Source: Roseimicrobium gellanilyticum (GTDB lineage: Bacteria; Verrucomicrobiota; Verrucomicrobiia; Verrucomicrobiales; Verrucomicrobiaceae). Taken from it: a stretch of 64,000 nt of DNA. The stretch spans positions 310,001 to 374,000 of the forward strand of contig NZ_QNRR01000006.1 in the NCBI RefSeq assembly GCF_003315205.1, read 5' to 3'. Below are positions 46,569-54,669 of the stretch, in pieces. The notes beneath the pieces are model-generated. The model had not been told where the DNA came from, did not search any database, and saw only the letters and a program-made list of their open reading frames with translations. Each line of letters opens with the position of its first letter. The stretch's first letter is position 1. The position numbers were made by a program, and so were the translations under genes.

Positions 46569-47336
46569 ATGCTGTGGATGCGCCAAGCGAATTTCACGAT
46601 CTTGCTTCTCGCGTGTCTGGTGGCGTCTCACGCTCACAGTCAGGCACCCACAGCGCTGCCCAACCGCGCCGCGGATCGTCCACAAGCCATCCTGGAACCT
46701 GGCTGGCTGCGCCGCGTCGGCACGCAACAAGGCACCCTGACCAACCAGCCCTGCCGGGTCTGTTTCATTGGCGATTCCCTGACGGAACTCTGGGAGCACA
46801 CGGGAAAGGCCGACTGGGATCTGCATTTCGCTCCACTCAAGGCTGCCAACCTCGGTCTCACCGCTGACCGCACGGAACACATCCTGGAGCGCATCCGCCG
46901 TCTCGAGTTCCGCCGGGCGAAGCCGGACCTGGTGGTGCTGATGATGGGCACGAACAACCTGGGCATGGACCCTCCGGACAAACCCGAGGAGGTGTTCCGT
47001 GGCATCCAGAAAGGGGTGGCAATGATTCAAACCAAGATGCCGCAGGCGAAGACCCTGCTCCTCACGATCCCTCCCAGCGGGACGGAACCCAAGAGCGCTC
47101 TGCGCCAGCGCATCCAGGAAACAAACAAGCTCCTGACCGGGGCCAATTGGCCCGATGATGTGCGGGTACTCCCTGTGTATGAGGCGATGGTGGATGAAGC
47201 AGACCGCTGGCGGGCAGATTGCACGCTGGATGGCACCCACTTCAGCGCGAGTGGCTATGCCCGGCTGGCCGCCCTGCTTTCACCAGCGGTGAATGAAATG
47301 CTGGGAGCGACGGCTGCCGCGGCACCTGCACGATAG
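46569..47336 (+). CDS. Secreted SGNH (GDSL) hydrolase, PAF-acetylhydrolase-like
   Basis: A 255-residue exported esterase. The N-terminal hydrophobic segment (FTILLLACLVASHAHSQA) is a signal peptide. Block I is CFIGDSLTE with nucleophile Ser70, block II is the Gly in NLGLTADRTEH, block III is MGTNNLG, and block V is LDGTHFSASGY with Asp and His. Verrucomicrobial relatives are annotated as acetylhydrolases or acyl-esterases on glycans. An in-frame ATG 9 bp further is an alternative start. The next gene begins after 43 bp on the same strand. Confidence 0.85.
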   Translation: MLWMRQANFTILLLACLVASHAHSQAPTALPNRAADRPQAILEPGWLRRVGTQQGTLTNQPCRVCFIGDSLTELWEHTGKADWDLHFAPLKAANLGLTADRTEHILERIRRLEFRRAKPDLVVLMMGTNNLGMDPPDKPEEVFRGIQKGVAMIQTKMPQAKTLLLTIPPSGTEPKSALRQRIQETNKLLTGANWPDDVRVLPVYEAMVDEADRWRADCTLDGTHFSASGYARLAALLSPAVNEMLGATAAAAPAR

Positions 47337-47379
47337 GATTGCGTTCGTCCGGCATTTGAGGTTCCGTATACGCCCGACG

Positions 47380-49830
47380 ATGCTCCGCGCCCTCTGCCTC
47401 ACCACCCTGAGCCTTCCCTGCCTGCTCCATGCCGCCCCGCCCAAACCGGCGGTGGATGCCTTCTTTGGCCAGAACTGCACGGAATGTCATGACGCCGATG
47501 TGAAGAAAGGTGGGCTCGATCTCACCGCGATTTCCTGGAATCCCGAAGCGCGGGAGAACTTCGACCTGTGGGTGAAGATTTTCGACAAGGTGCGCAAAGA
47601 TGAAATGCCTCCGAAGAAGAGCGAGCGCCCTGAGGCGAAGGCGCTGACCGAGTTTCTCGCTTCCGTATCAAAGCCTCTGCGTGACCTGAGCGCTCAACAA
47701 CAGACCACGAACGGCCGCACGGTGCTGCGCCGCCTCAATCGCAACGAGTACGAGCGCACGGTACAGGACTTGCTGGGCATCGACATTCCGCTGGCAAACC
47801 TGTTGCCGGAAGACACGCCTGCCCATGGCTTCGACACGGTGGCAGAAGGCCTGCGCATTTCGCAACTCCAACTGGAGAAGTACCTCGAAGCTGCCGATGA
47901 AGCCCTGGAAGCGGCAATGTCACCCAAGGAGCGTCCCGAGCTCATCAAAGGACACTACAGCTACAAGGACGAGGGCAGCATCAAGAAGAACCTGGAACTG
48001 CCGGACGAACCGCCCACGGATCCGAAGAAGAAGTACAGCCGCTCGCGCCAGGTGTTCCGTCTGCTGCCAGATGGCGTGGCCATGTTCACGGATGCGGACT
48101 ACATGCTGGGTCTGGGGCAGTTCCGCGTGCGCCGTGGCGGCACGTTCCGCATCAAGGTTTCCGCCCAAGCTTACCAGAGCGCGGGCAAGGACATCAACCT
48201 TCGCCTTTACGCAAACAACTTCCGCACGAAGCGGCTGGTGGCGCAGTTTGACTTCCCTGAGGACAAGCCCCGTATCGCGGAATTCACCGCGCGCATCGAC
48301 AACGGTGAGCACCTGCTCTTCACGCCTTCCAAAGTCGGCTACGATGAAGACGGCAAGCGCCTGAACGACTACGACACCACGAAGGATTTCAAGGGGCGCG
48401 GACTCAATGTGCAGTGGGTGGAAGTGGAAGGCCCACTGGAATCCCAAGTGTGGCCACCTGCCTCGGTGGTGAAGCTTTTCGGTGCGGAGAACGTGAAGAC
48501 GGTCGACAACTCGAAGCAGAAGAAGCCGGAGACCTATGAGGTGAAGCCGGCGGACCCGCAGGCCGAGGTGAAGAAGGTCATCGAGTCCTTCGCCGCGCGT
48601 GCCTATCGCCGCCCGCTGGAAGCAGGCGAGGTGGATGACTTCGTGAAGATGGCCCAGGAGTCCCTCACCAAGGGTGAAAGCTTCTCCTACGCCGCCCAGC
48701 TTGGGATTCGTGGGGTGCTGACCTCCACACCGTTCATCCTTTTCAGCGAAGCGCCTGGCAAACTGGACGACTACGCACTGGCTGCGCGGCTCTCCTACTT
48801 CCTGTGGAGCACGATGCCCGATGACGAGCTGCTCAAGCTCGCCGCCGCAAAGCAACTCTCCCAGCCTGCCACCCTGCGCGCCCAGGTGGAGCGCATGCTG
48901 AAAGACAAACGTTCCAATGACTTCGTGACGAACTTCACCGGCCAATGGCTCGATCTGCGCAGCATCGACGCCACTTCGCCAGACGCGAATCTGTATCCCG
49001 AGTTCGACGAAATGCTGAAGCGCGCCATGGTCACCGAGACGGAGTCCTTCTTCCGCGAAGTGCTGGTCAAAAACCTCCCAGTGACGAGTTTCATCCAGTC
49101 GGACTTCGCCATGCTGAACTCGCGCATCGCCGAGCACTATGGCATCGATGGCGTGCGTGGTGAGCAATTCCAGCGCGTGAGCCTTCCCGCGGACAGCGTT
49201 CGCGGCGGGGTGCTCACCCAGGCAAGCATCCTGAAAATCACCGCGAACGGCACCGTGACCTCCCCCGTGCTACGCGGCGCATGGGTCATGAAGCGTCTCC
49301 TCGGCGATCCTCCCGCACCACCTCCGCCCGGCGTAGGCAGCGTGGAACCGGACACGCGTGGCGCGACCACCATCCGTGAGCTGCTGGACAAACACCGCCA
49401 CGCGGAGTCCTGCATGGGGTGCCACAACAAGATCGACCCGGCGGGCTTTGCCCTGGAGTCCTTTGATGTCATCGGCGGCGTGCGTGATCGCTACCGCAGC
49501 AAGGACAAAGGCGAGCGTCCCGCCACGAAGATCGAGAACCGCGGCGTGTGGCAGTACAAGCTGGCCCTCCCTGTGGACACCACCGGGCAACTTCCCGACG
49601 GACGCGCCTTTACCGGCATCCGCGACTTCAAGAAACTCATCCTGGACAAGCCAGCAGACCTCCAACGCTGCATTGCCGAGAAACTCCTCACCTACGCCAC
49701 CGGTGCGGGCATCACCTTCGCGGATCGATCTGCCGTTGCAGACATCGTGCAGAAAACGAATCAACAGGGCGGCGGTCTGCGCACCCTCGTGACAGAAGTG
49801 GTGCTGAGTAGCACGTTTCAGAACAAGTAG
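47380..49830 (+). CDS. Planctomycete-type cytochrome c protein with DUF1587/1592/1588/1585
   Basis: An 816-residue exported protein. Signal peptide 1-18, then a PSCyt-type haem motif Cys33-xx-Cys36-His37 (NCTECHDADVKKGG) with MPPKKSE as Met region. DUF1587 follows (VLRRLNRNEYERTVQDLLGI), then a beta-rich insert (about 240-370), DUF1592 (SFAARAYRRPLEAGEVDDFV, ARLSYFLWSTMPDDELLKLA), DUF1588 with a second motif Cys678-xx-Cys681-His682 (SCMGCHNKIDPAGFALESFD), and DUF1585 at the end. The protein is the usual partner of DUF1552, which follows 39 bp downstream. Function unestablished; presumed periplasmic redox protein. Confidence 0.93.
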   Translation: MLRALCLTTLSLPCLLHAAPPKPAVDAFFGQNCTECHDADVKKGGLDLTAISWNPEARENFDLWVKIFDKVRKDEMPPKKSERPEAKALTEFLASVSKPLRDLSAQQQTTNGRTVLRRLNRNEYERTVQDLLGIDIPLANLLPEDTPAHGFDTVAEGLRISQLQLEKYLEAADEALEAAMSPKERPELIKGHYSYKDEGSIKKNLELPDEPPTDPKKKYSRSRQVFRLLPDGVAMFTDADYMLGLGQFRVRRGGTFRIKVSAQAYQSAGKDINLRLYANNFRTKRLVAQFDFPEDKPRIAEFTARIDNGEHLLFTPSKVGYDEDGKRLNDYDTTKDFKGRGLNVQWVEVEGPLESQVWPPASVVKLFGAENVKTVDNSKQKKPETYEVKPADPQAEVKKVIESFAARAYRRPLEAGEVDDFVKMAQESLTKGESFSYAAQLGIRGVLTSTPFILFSEAPGKLDDYALAARLSYFLWSTMPDDELLKLAAAKQLSQPATLRAQVERMLKDKRSNDFVTNFTGQWLDLRSIDATSPDANLYPEFDEMLKRAMVTETESFFREVLVKNLPVTSFIQSDFAMLNSRIAEHYGIDGVRGEQFQRVSLPADSVRGGVLTQASILKITANGTVTSPVLRGAWVMKRLLGDPPAPPPPGVGSVEPDTRGATTIRELLDKHRHAESCMGCHNKIDPAGFALESFDVIGGVRDRYRSKDKGERPATKIENRGVWQYKLALPVDTTGQLPDGRAFTGIRDFKKLILDKPADLQRCIAEKLLTYATGAGITFADRSAVADIVQKTNQQGGGLRTLVTEVVLSSTFQNK

Positions 49831-49869
49831 TCTCTAGAGAATCTCTTTTCCGTTCCTCTGACCTGCCTC

Positions 49870-51147
49870 ATGACCGCGCCTACCCAGCTCTCCCGCCGCG
49901 CTTTCCTTCGCGGTTCCGGCATCTCGCTCGCGTTGCCTTTTCTGGATGCCATGTGGTCGCGGTCCATGCTCGCTGCGGACGCGCCTCCGCCGAAGCGCCT
50001 GGTCACGGTGTGTTCCGCATTGGGTGTCTACGGTCCGGATTTCTTCCCCACGGCTGCTGGTCGCGACTATGCGCTGACCCCGTATCTCGACATCCTGAAG
50101 GAGCACCGGGATGACTTCACGGTCTTCTCCGGTCTCTCCCACCCGGAGCAGAGCGGACGCGACGGTCACGCCTCCGAGATGACCTGGCTCACGAGCGCGC
50201 GCCACCCCGGCCTCGGTGGCTTCCGCAACACCATCTCCATCGACCAGTACGTCGCGGAGAAGATTGGCTTCGAGACGCGCTTCCCCTCGCTCGTGCTGAA
50301 CACGGGCGGCAACAACAGCCAGAGCTACACCCGCAGCGGCGTGATGATTCCAGCGGAAGCACGCCCTTCCAAAGTCTTTGCCTCCCTCTTCCTCGATGGC
50401 TCACCCAATGAGGTGCACAACCAGATGCGCAAGCTCAAGGAAGGCCGTAGCATCATGGACGCCGTGCGTGAGCAGGCGAAGCGCTTCGAAAAACGCGTGG
50501 GCAACGCCGATCGTGAGAAGCTGGACGAGTACTACACCTCCGTGCGCGAGATGGAGCAGCGCCTTGTGAAAGCGGGCGACTGGGTGCACAAGCCCAAACC
50601 CAAGGTGGACGTGCAGCCCCTGAAAGACATCGAGAACGAGAAGGATCTCATTGGCCGCATCAACCTGATGTTCCAACTCGTTCCTCTGGCGCTGCAGACG
50701 GACAGCACCCGCCTCATCACGATCCTGATTCAAGGCCGCGGTGATGTGCCGGAGATTCCCGGAGTGAGCATGGACCACCATAACCTCTCCCACCACGGTC
50801 AGGACCCGCAGAAGATCGAGCAGCTCCGCCTCGTGGAGCGTGCGGAAATGGGCGCGCTCAATGGCCTCTTCACTGCGCTCAAGGCAAAGAAGGAAGGCTC
50901 GTCCTCACTGATGGACAACACCATGGTCCTCTTCGGAAGCAACCTGGGCAACGCCAACTCCCACGACTGGCACAACCTGCCCACCCTGCTCGCCGGCGGC
51001 GGATTCAAGCATGGCCAGCACATCGCCATGGACACGAAGAACAACACCCCGCTGTGCAACCTCTTCGTCCCGATGCTGCAAAAGCTGGGCATGGAGACCG
51101 ACACCTTCGGCACCAGCAGTGCCTCCAGCCTGGCTGGTTTTGCCTGA
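49870..51147 (+). CDS. DUF1552 protein, Tat-exported
   Basis: A 425-residue partner of the preceding cytochrome protein. Twin-arginine signal at Arg9-Arg10 (LSRRAFLRGSGISLALPFLD). DUF1552 motifs include FTVFSGLSHPEQSGRDGHAS, TISIDQYVAEKIGFETRFPS, LDEYYTSVREMEQRL and LVLFG-like MVLFGSNLGNANSHDWHNLP. The family is distantly similar to DUF1501. Both cytochrome clusters in the window therefore have the same plan: haem protein by Sec plus a Tat partner. Confidence 0.92.
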   Translation: MTAPTQLSRRAFLRGSGISLALPFLDAMWSRSMLAADAPPPKRLVTVCSALGVYGPDFFPTAAGRDYALTPYLDILKEHRDDFTVFSGLSHPEQSGRDGHASEMTWLTSARHPGLGGFRNTISIDQYVAEKIGFETRFPSLVLNTGGNNSQSYTRSGVMIPAEARPSKVFASLFLDGSPNEVHNQMRKLKEGRSIMDAVREQAKRFEKRVGNADREKLDEYYTSVREMEQRLVKAGDWVHKPKPKVDVQPLKDIENEKDLIGRINLMFQLVPLALQTDSTRLITILIQGRGDVPEIPGVSMDHHNLSHHGQDPQKIEQLRLVERAEMGALNGLFTALKAKKEGSSSLMDNTMVLFGSNLGNANSHDWHNLPTLLAGGGFKHGQHIAMDTKNNTPLCNLFVPMLQKLGMETDTFGTSSASSLAGFA

Positions 51148-51262
51148 TAAAACTTGCTGGCAAAGCAGGATCAAATCTGAGCACAGCGGCCGTCAATCCC
51201 GGGCGTTTCCGCCATCGCGTTGCCCGACGTAGGGGCAACCGCGATTTGACTTCCCTCGTATC

Positions 51263-51280
51263 CTTGTGAAAAATCACAAG
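51263..51280. promoter_or_regulatory. Palindromic Rex-type operator ending on the rex start codon
   Basis: CTTGTGAAAAATCACAAG is a perfect palindrome of 7-bp arms around AAAA. TTGTGA/TCACAA are the half-sites of the Rex operator, but the spacer is 4 bp where the common Rex box has 6. Its last G is the first base of the GTG start of rex, so a bound protein would cover the place of the ribosome site. Autoregulation is the simplest reading. Confidence 0.65.
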
Positions 51281-51900
51281 TGCCCAAGCCCGAAATCCCT
51301 CGCAAAACCGTCTACCGATTTTCCATCTATCAGCGCTGCCTTAACCGCTTGAAGGACAATCACATCGAGACCGTCTCCTCTGAGGCGCTGGCGAAGGCTG
51401 CCGGTGTGAAATCCACCCAGCTCCGCAAGGATCTCACGCATTTGGGACAATTCGGCACCCGCGGCTTGGGGTACAATGTGGGCGGTTTGAGCGCAGCCAT
51501 CGGCGAAGTTCTGGGCCGCTCCCGACTGCAGCCGGTCATCCTCGTGGGGGTGGGAAACCTTGGCGCCGCTCTCTTGCGCTACGGCGGCTTCCAAAAGGAG
51601 GGCTTCGAAATCGTGGCCGCCTTCGATTCCAAACCGGATCCCCGTCGTGTGAAAGGGCTCAAAACCCAGCTTCTCGACGCCTCCGGCCTGACGAGTTTCA
51701 TCCGCGAGCATCAAATCAAGATGGCCATCCTCACCGTGCCCGGCACACACGCGCAGGAAGTCGTCAACGCCATGGTCGAAGCCGGCATCCAAGCCGTGCT
51801 GAACTTCTCCCCCGTGGTGCTCGAAGTGCCGCGGAACGTGGTGGTGAACAATGTGGACCTCGCGGTGGAGCTGGAGAACCTTAGTTATTTCATCCGGTGA
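51280..51900 (+). CDS. rex: Redox-sensing transcriptional repressor Rex
   Basis: Rex senses the NADH/NAD ratio and represses fermentation and respiration genes when NADH is low. Length (206) is normal. The winged helix occupies about 6-80 (IPRKTVYRFSIYQRCLNRLK, TQLRKDLTHLGQFGTRGLGY), then the Rossmann domain has VILVGVGNLG with Gly90-x-Gly92-xx-Gly95 and AAFDSKP for NADH. The C-terminal swapped helix is NNVDLAVELENLSYFI. The start is a GTG at 51280, right at the IPRKT block where the family begins. No Shine-Dalgarno is visible because a palindrome fills that space. Confidence 0.95.
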   Translation: MPKPEIPRKTVYRFSIYQRCLNRLKDNHIETVSSEALAKAAGVKSTQLRKDLTHLGQFGTRGLGYNVGGLSAAIGEVLGRSRLQPVILVGVGNLGAALLRYGGFQKEGFEIVAAFDSKPDPRRVKGLKTQLLDASGLTSFIREHQIKMAILTVPGTHAQEVVNAMVEAGIQAVLNFSPVVLEVPRNVVVNNVDLAVELENLSYFIR

Positions 51901-51909
51901 GCGGCCTGA

Positions 51910-52016
51910 AAGTAAGCAGTGTTCAGTAAACAGTAATCAGTAGTTCCCGGTTCCCAAATTGAGTGGCGTTGTCAGTTTCTGATTACTGAATACTGACCTA
52001 CTGAATACTCTGTTAC
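51910..52016. repeat. CAGTATTCAGTA-type intergenic repeat, copy 2
   Basis: Left arm 51910-51943 (AGTAAGCAGTGTTCAGTAAA, then CAGTAATCAGTAG) and right arm 51971-52016 (CTGATTACTGAATACTGACC, then TACTGAATACTCTG) are imperfect inverted repeats. The same words occur at 38076-38177. This fills the gap between rex and the 70-residue protein gene. Confidence 0.72.
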
Positions 52017-52047
52017 CATTCACGCCCGACTGATTCCCCACCTTTCC

Positions 52048-52260
52048 ATGGACCGCCCCGCCGCCATTGCCCAGATCCGCGAAGCCGCCAAGAACATCGC
52101 GCTCCAGTTCATGAAGATCCATCCCGCCCTCCCCGGCCTGAATGACGCGGAAACCATGGGTGACTGCATCAAGGCCCTGCACGAGATGACCGTACAGATC
52201 GAGATCATCAAAAAGAAGGTCGGCAAGCTGGAGCGTCAGGACGACAGCACCATCCTCTAG
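52048..52260 (+). CDS. Small helical protein of unknown function
   Basis: A 70-residue protein beginning MDRPAAIAQIREAAKNIALQ and ending IKKKVGKLERQDDSTIL. It is soluble and all-helical, with a basic coiled-coil-like C-terminal half. Codon use is like its neighbours and the frame stands alone with no competing frame on the opposite strand of better quality. It lies after the repeat downstream of rex and is followed at once by a double hairpin that may terminate it. No family recognised. Confidence 0.6.
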   Translation: MDRPAAIAQIREAAKNIALQFMKIHPALPGLNDAETMGDCIKALHEMTVQIEIIKKKVGKLERQDDSTIL

Positions 52261-52261
52261 G

Positions 52262-52311
52262 AGGTTAGGCGTCCCGCCTGACAGTGGACGTTAGGCCTCC
52301 GGCCTGACGGC
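52262..52311 (+). repeat. Two-hairpin intergenic element, copy A
   Basis: Starting two bases after the stop of the 70-residue protein, two hairpins follow: GTTAGGCG-TCC-CGCCTGAC (52264-52282) and CGTTAGGCC-TCC-GGCCTGACG (52289-52309), each with a T-G pair in the stem. A second copy in the opposite orientation lies at 59901-59949. In hairpin 1 the loop-closing pair G-C becomes T-A in copy B, while one other pair is lost. Confidence 0.8.
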
Positions 52312-52626
52312 ACCCGCAGCAGAAGCAGCGCCCTGGCACACACTCCACCGAAGACGTTCCGCACCGACCCAAGGACCGGGAACGCCTCGTTCCCGCACGA
52401 CTGGGGTGACCTTCATAAGCGCATGTGGCATGTAACGCCACAGTGCTCCATGTAACTCGCTACGCCACACCCGGCATATCAAATGGCGTCGCATGCATCG
52501 AGCGGAGTGTTTGAAACGTCTGGGGTTCGGGAACGAGGCGTTCCCGCTCCTTGCCCCATGCCTCTTCACCACGAGTTCGGCAAAGTCGTCGATGACTTAT
52601 GAGATCCGTTCTAAGGGAGCTTCTCC
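52312..52626. other. Non-coding spacer with a pair of mirrored hairpins
   Basis: No convincing gene. Two 19-bp self-complementary segments, CGGGAACGCCTCGTTCCCG (52377-52395) and its exact reverse complement (52528-52546), lie 132 bp apart. Each can fold into an 8-bp hairpin with a CCT or AGG loop. Near the end AGGGAG-CTT-CTCCCT (52614-52628) makes a small hairpin that runs into the stop of the cyclase-like gene. A 93-codon minus-strand frame here is rejected. Confidence 0.65.
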
Positions 52627-54669
52627 CTAGACCCTCGACAAAACCTCACGCGCTGCCCTGAGCGCTCCCAGTGACCACACCACAGGGTATATCATCTCAT
52701 GATACCAAAGCCGGGCGAAGTACAACCCGATCGGTGCTGAAGGAAACTCCGCGCCGTTGCGTGTCTTCTTCAGCAGCCACGTCACGCCGCGCTCAACTGC
52801 ACCCAGCGCGTTTGCCCTTACTTCATGTTCCCACGTGGCTCCCATGCGTTGCAGAGTCAGGCTCAGCACGTGCACGACCACTGATGTCTCCTCCACGCTG
52901 GGCACCACACCTTTGTCTCCACCCCATCCACCGTCATCGCCCTGCTGTTCCACCAGCCAGCGCAGATGCATCTGCAATGAAATCGATGGCACCCCCCACA
53001 CACTCCCACCCTCAAGCGTGAGATCCGCATGCAGCAGCCCCATCAGCACCAAAGCGGTGCCAAAGACGGGATTATTCTCCACAGGCGTGTGCTCATTGCC
53101 GAACCACAGCGGCTGCCACCAGTGTAGCGACCCCAGTCGGAGCCGCTGCTTGGTTTTGAGCATGACTTGATCACCATAGGGTGAGACATATCCCGTGCCG
53201 CTTTTCCAGACACGCCACCGCATCTTGGACAGATAGGCCAGCGCGCGCGTCTTCGCCCCCCGCATCCTCTCCCGCAGCGCTTCATTCACATACGGCTCCC
53301 AGGCCGCCCAGCCACGCAGCGCATGCGCCATGATTTCCGGTGTGCTGCGATCAAACGGCAGCGTGCCCCAGCCACGGCAGAAGGTGGGCATGCCTCCATC
53401 ACGATTCTGTAGATCCAGCAACCACGTGATACCGGCTTCCGCAGCGGGCAATGCTTCACGCCGTTCCTCGTCCGTCTCGCACAGATACGCCAGCGCCACG
53501 ACCGCGCCGCTGGTGTCATCCGCATCCGGCACACCTCCGGGCAGGTCCGTCCAAGCCCAACCGCCAGGGGCAGCATTTGTAAACGGATGCACCTCGCGAT
53601 ACTGCTGCTTCAGCAGCCACTCCCGCACCGGCCGCAGCTCCTTCCTCAGCGTAGCTCGTTCCGTTTCTTGTTCAGCTTCACCCTCCGAATCTCCACCCAG
53701 CAACGCCTTCGTCGCCAGCGTCGTGCCCCAAGTGGCGAGATTCGTATCAATCGGCCAGCTCCCATCCTCGCGCTCCGACTTCAAAAGAAACTCCACCGCC
53801 GCAGGCACACAGGGATGATCCTTGTCCCCCGAACTCGCAAGGGCCATCGTCACGAAGCTCGTGAGCGGCGTCGCTTCCAAATACCCACCCGAACTCGGCT
53901 GAAGCGTCTTCAGCATCGGGTAGATGCGCCCCCACAACGCGCCGCGGATGAGCCGCAACGGATTCCACTTCCCCGGCGGCGCATGCACAAAGCGCGCATG
54001 CCCAATCGCAATCAGTGCCGGTAGCGCATAACTCACCACCGGCAGGCCCACCGCGCCAAACCACGAACGAGGCAAGGCTGCCAGCTCAAACGGCAATGGC
54101 AGCACCTTGCTCCATGCCTCATGATCTTCGCCCAGCGTCCCGCAAATCGCGCATAGCATCAGGATGGGCACCGAGAAGGTCTTATCCTTCCCATACCTCG
54201 CCACCACCGCCTCTGTGATGTCCTCCGGATCCAGTGAACCCACTTGCGAGGCGATCCAGTGGTTCGCGCGATCGATGGCCACGCCCTCGTTCGCAATATC
54301 GCTCTGACCATCGAACATCCTCAGCGCGCTCCAGCACAGCAGCGTGGTGGAGAGATTGCTCTTGCTGAGGGTCGTGTCTCCCCAGCCGCCGTCTTCATTC
54401 TGGTTCTTCACCAGCCAGGCCGCGCCACGTGCGATGACTAACTCGTGCTTGGCAGCATCCACCTGACGAAGCGCCACAATCGCCGTGGCCGTGGAAAGCG
54501 CACTGCTGGAGAGATACCCCTCCCAATGTCCCTGCGCATTGCGCAACGAGAGCAAATACGAGCGGGTGCTGGCGATGGCAGCATCCAATTCAAATAGGGA
54601 AACCTTCGATGACGATGTGGGGGCAGCAGACAACGCGGAAGTAGTAGGGAAGAAACAGCCCCGCGCCAC
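52627..54669 (-). CDS. Squalene-hopene-cyclase-like terpene cyclase
   Basis: A 680-residue triterpene-cyclase-type protein. The catalytic DxDDT motif is Asp382-Ala-Asp384-Asp385-Thr386 (GVPDADDTSGAVV). QW-type repeats are present: AQGHWEGYL, QNEDGGWGDTTL, QNRDGGMPTFCRGWG and QGDDGGWGGDKG. The N-terminal block reads LSSSALSTATAIVAL where bacterial squalene-hopene cyclases have NVTMEAEY, so the Glu that aligns with E45 of the Alicyclobacillus enzyme seems to be Thr. The substrate may be squalene or a different polyprene. It starts at a GTG directly after an in-frame stop. No other hopanoid gene is nearby. Confidence 0.8.
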   Translation of the reverse strand: MARGCFFPTTSALSAAPTSSSKVSLFELDAAIASTRSYLLSLRNAQGHWEGYLSSSALSTATAIVALRQVDAAKHELVIARGAAWLVKNQNEDGGWGDTTLSKSNLSTTLLCWSALRMFDGQSDIANEGVAIDRANHWIASQVGSLDPEDITEAVVARYGKDKTFSVPILMLCAICGTLGEDHEAWSKVLPLPFELAALPRSWFGAVGLPVVSYALPALIAIGHARFVHAPPGKWNPLRLIRGALWGRIYPMLKTLQPSSGGYLEATPLTSFVTMALASSGDKDHPCVPAAVEFLLKSEREDGSWPIDTNLATWGTTLATKALLGGDSEGEAEQETERATLRKELRPVREWLLKQQYREVHPFTNAAPGGWAWTDLPGGVPDADDTSGAVVALAYLCETDEERREALPAAEAGITWLLDLQNRDGGMPTFCRGWGTLPFDRSTPEIMAHALRGWAAWEPYVNEALRERMRGAKTRALAYLSKMRWRVWKSGTGYVSPYGDQVMLKTKQRLRLGSLHWWQPLWFGNEHTPVENNPVFGTALVLMGLLHADLTLEGGSVWGVPSISLQMHLRWLVEQQGDDGGWGGDKGVVPSVEETSVVVHVLSLTLQRMGATWEHEVRANALGAVERGVTWLLKKTRNGAEFPSAPIGLYFARLWYHEMIYPVVWSLGALRAAREVLSRV

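Noticed and set aside
51263-51280. CRP or FNR site
   Set aside because: CRP needs TGTGA-N6-TCACA and FNR needs TTGAT-N4-ATCAA; the half-sites TTGTGA/TCACAA in front of rex fit Rex better despite the short spacer.
52291-52572. 93-codon minus-strand frame between two genes
   Set aside because: Covers repeats and hairpins, Arg/His-rich translation, no start context; looks like repeat-derived open frame.
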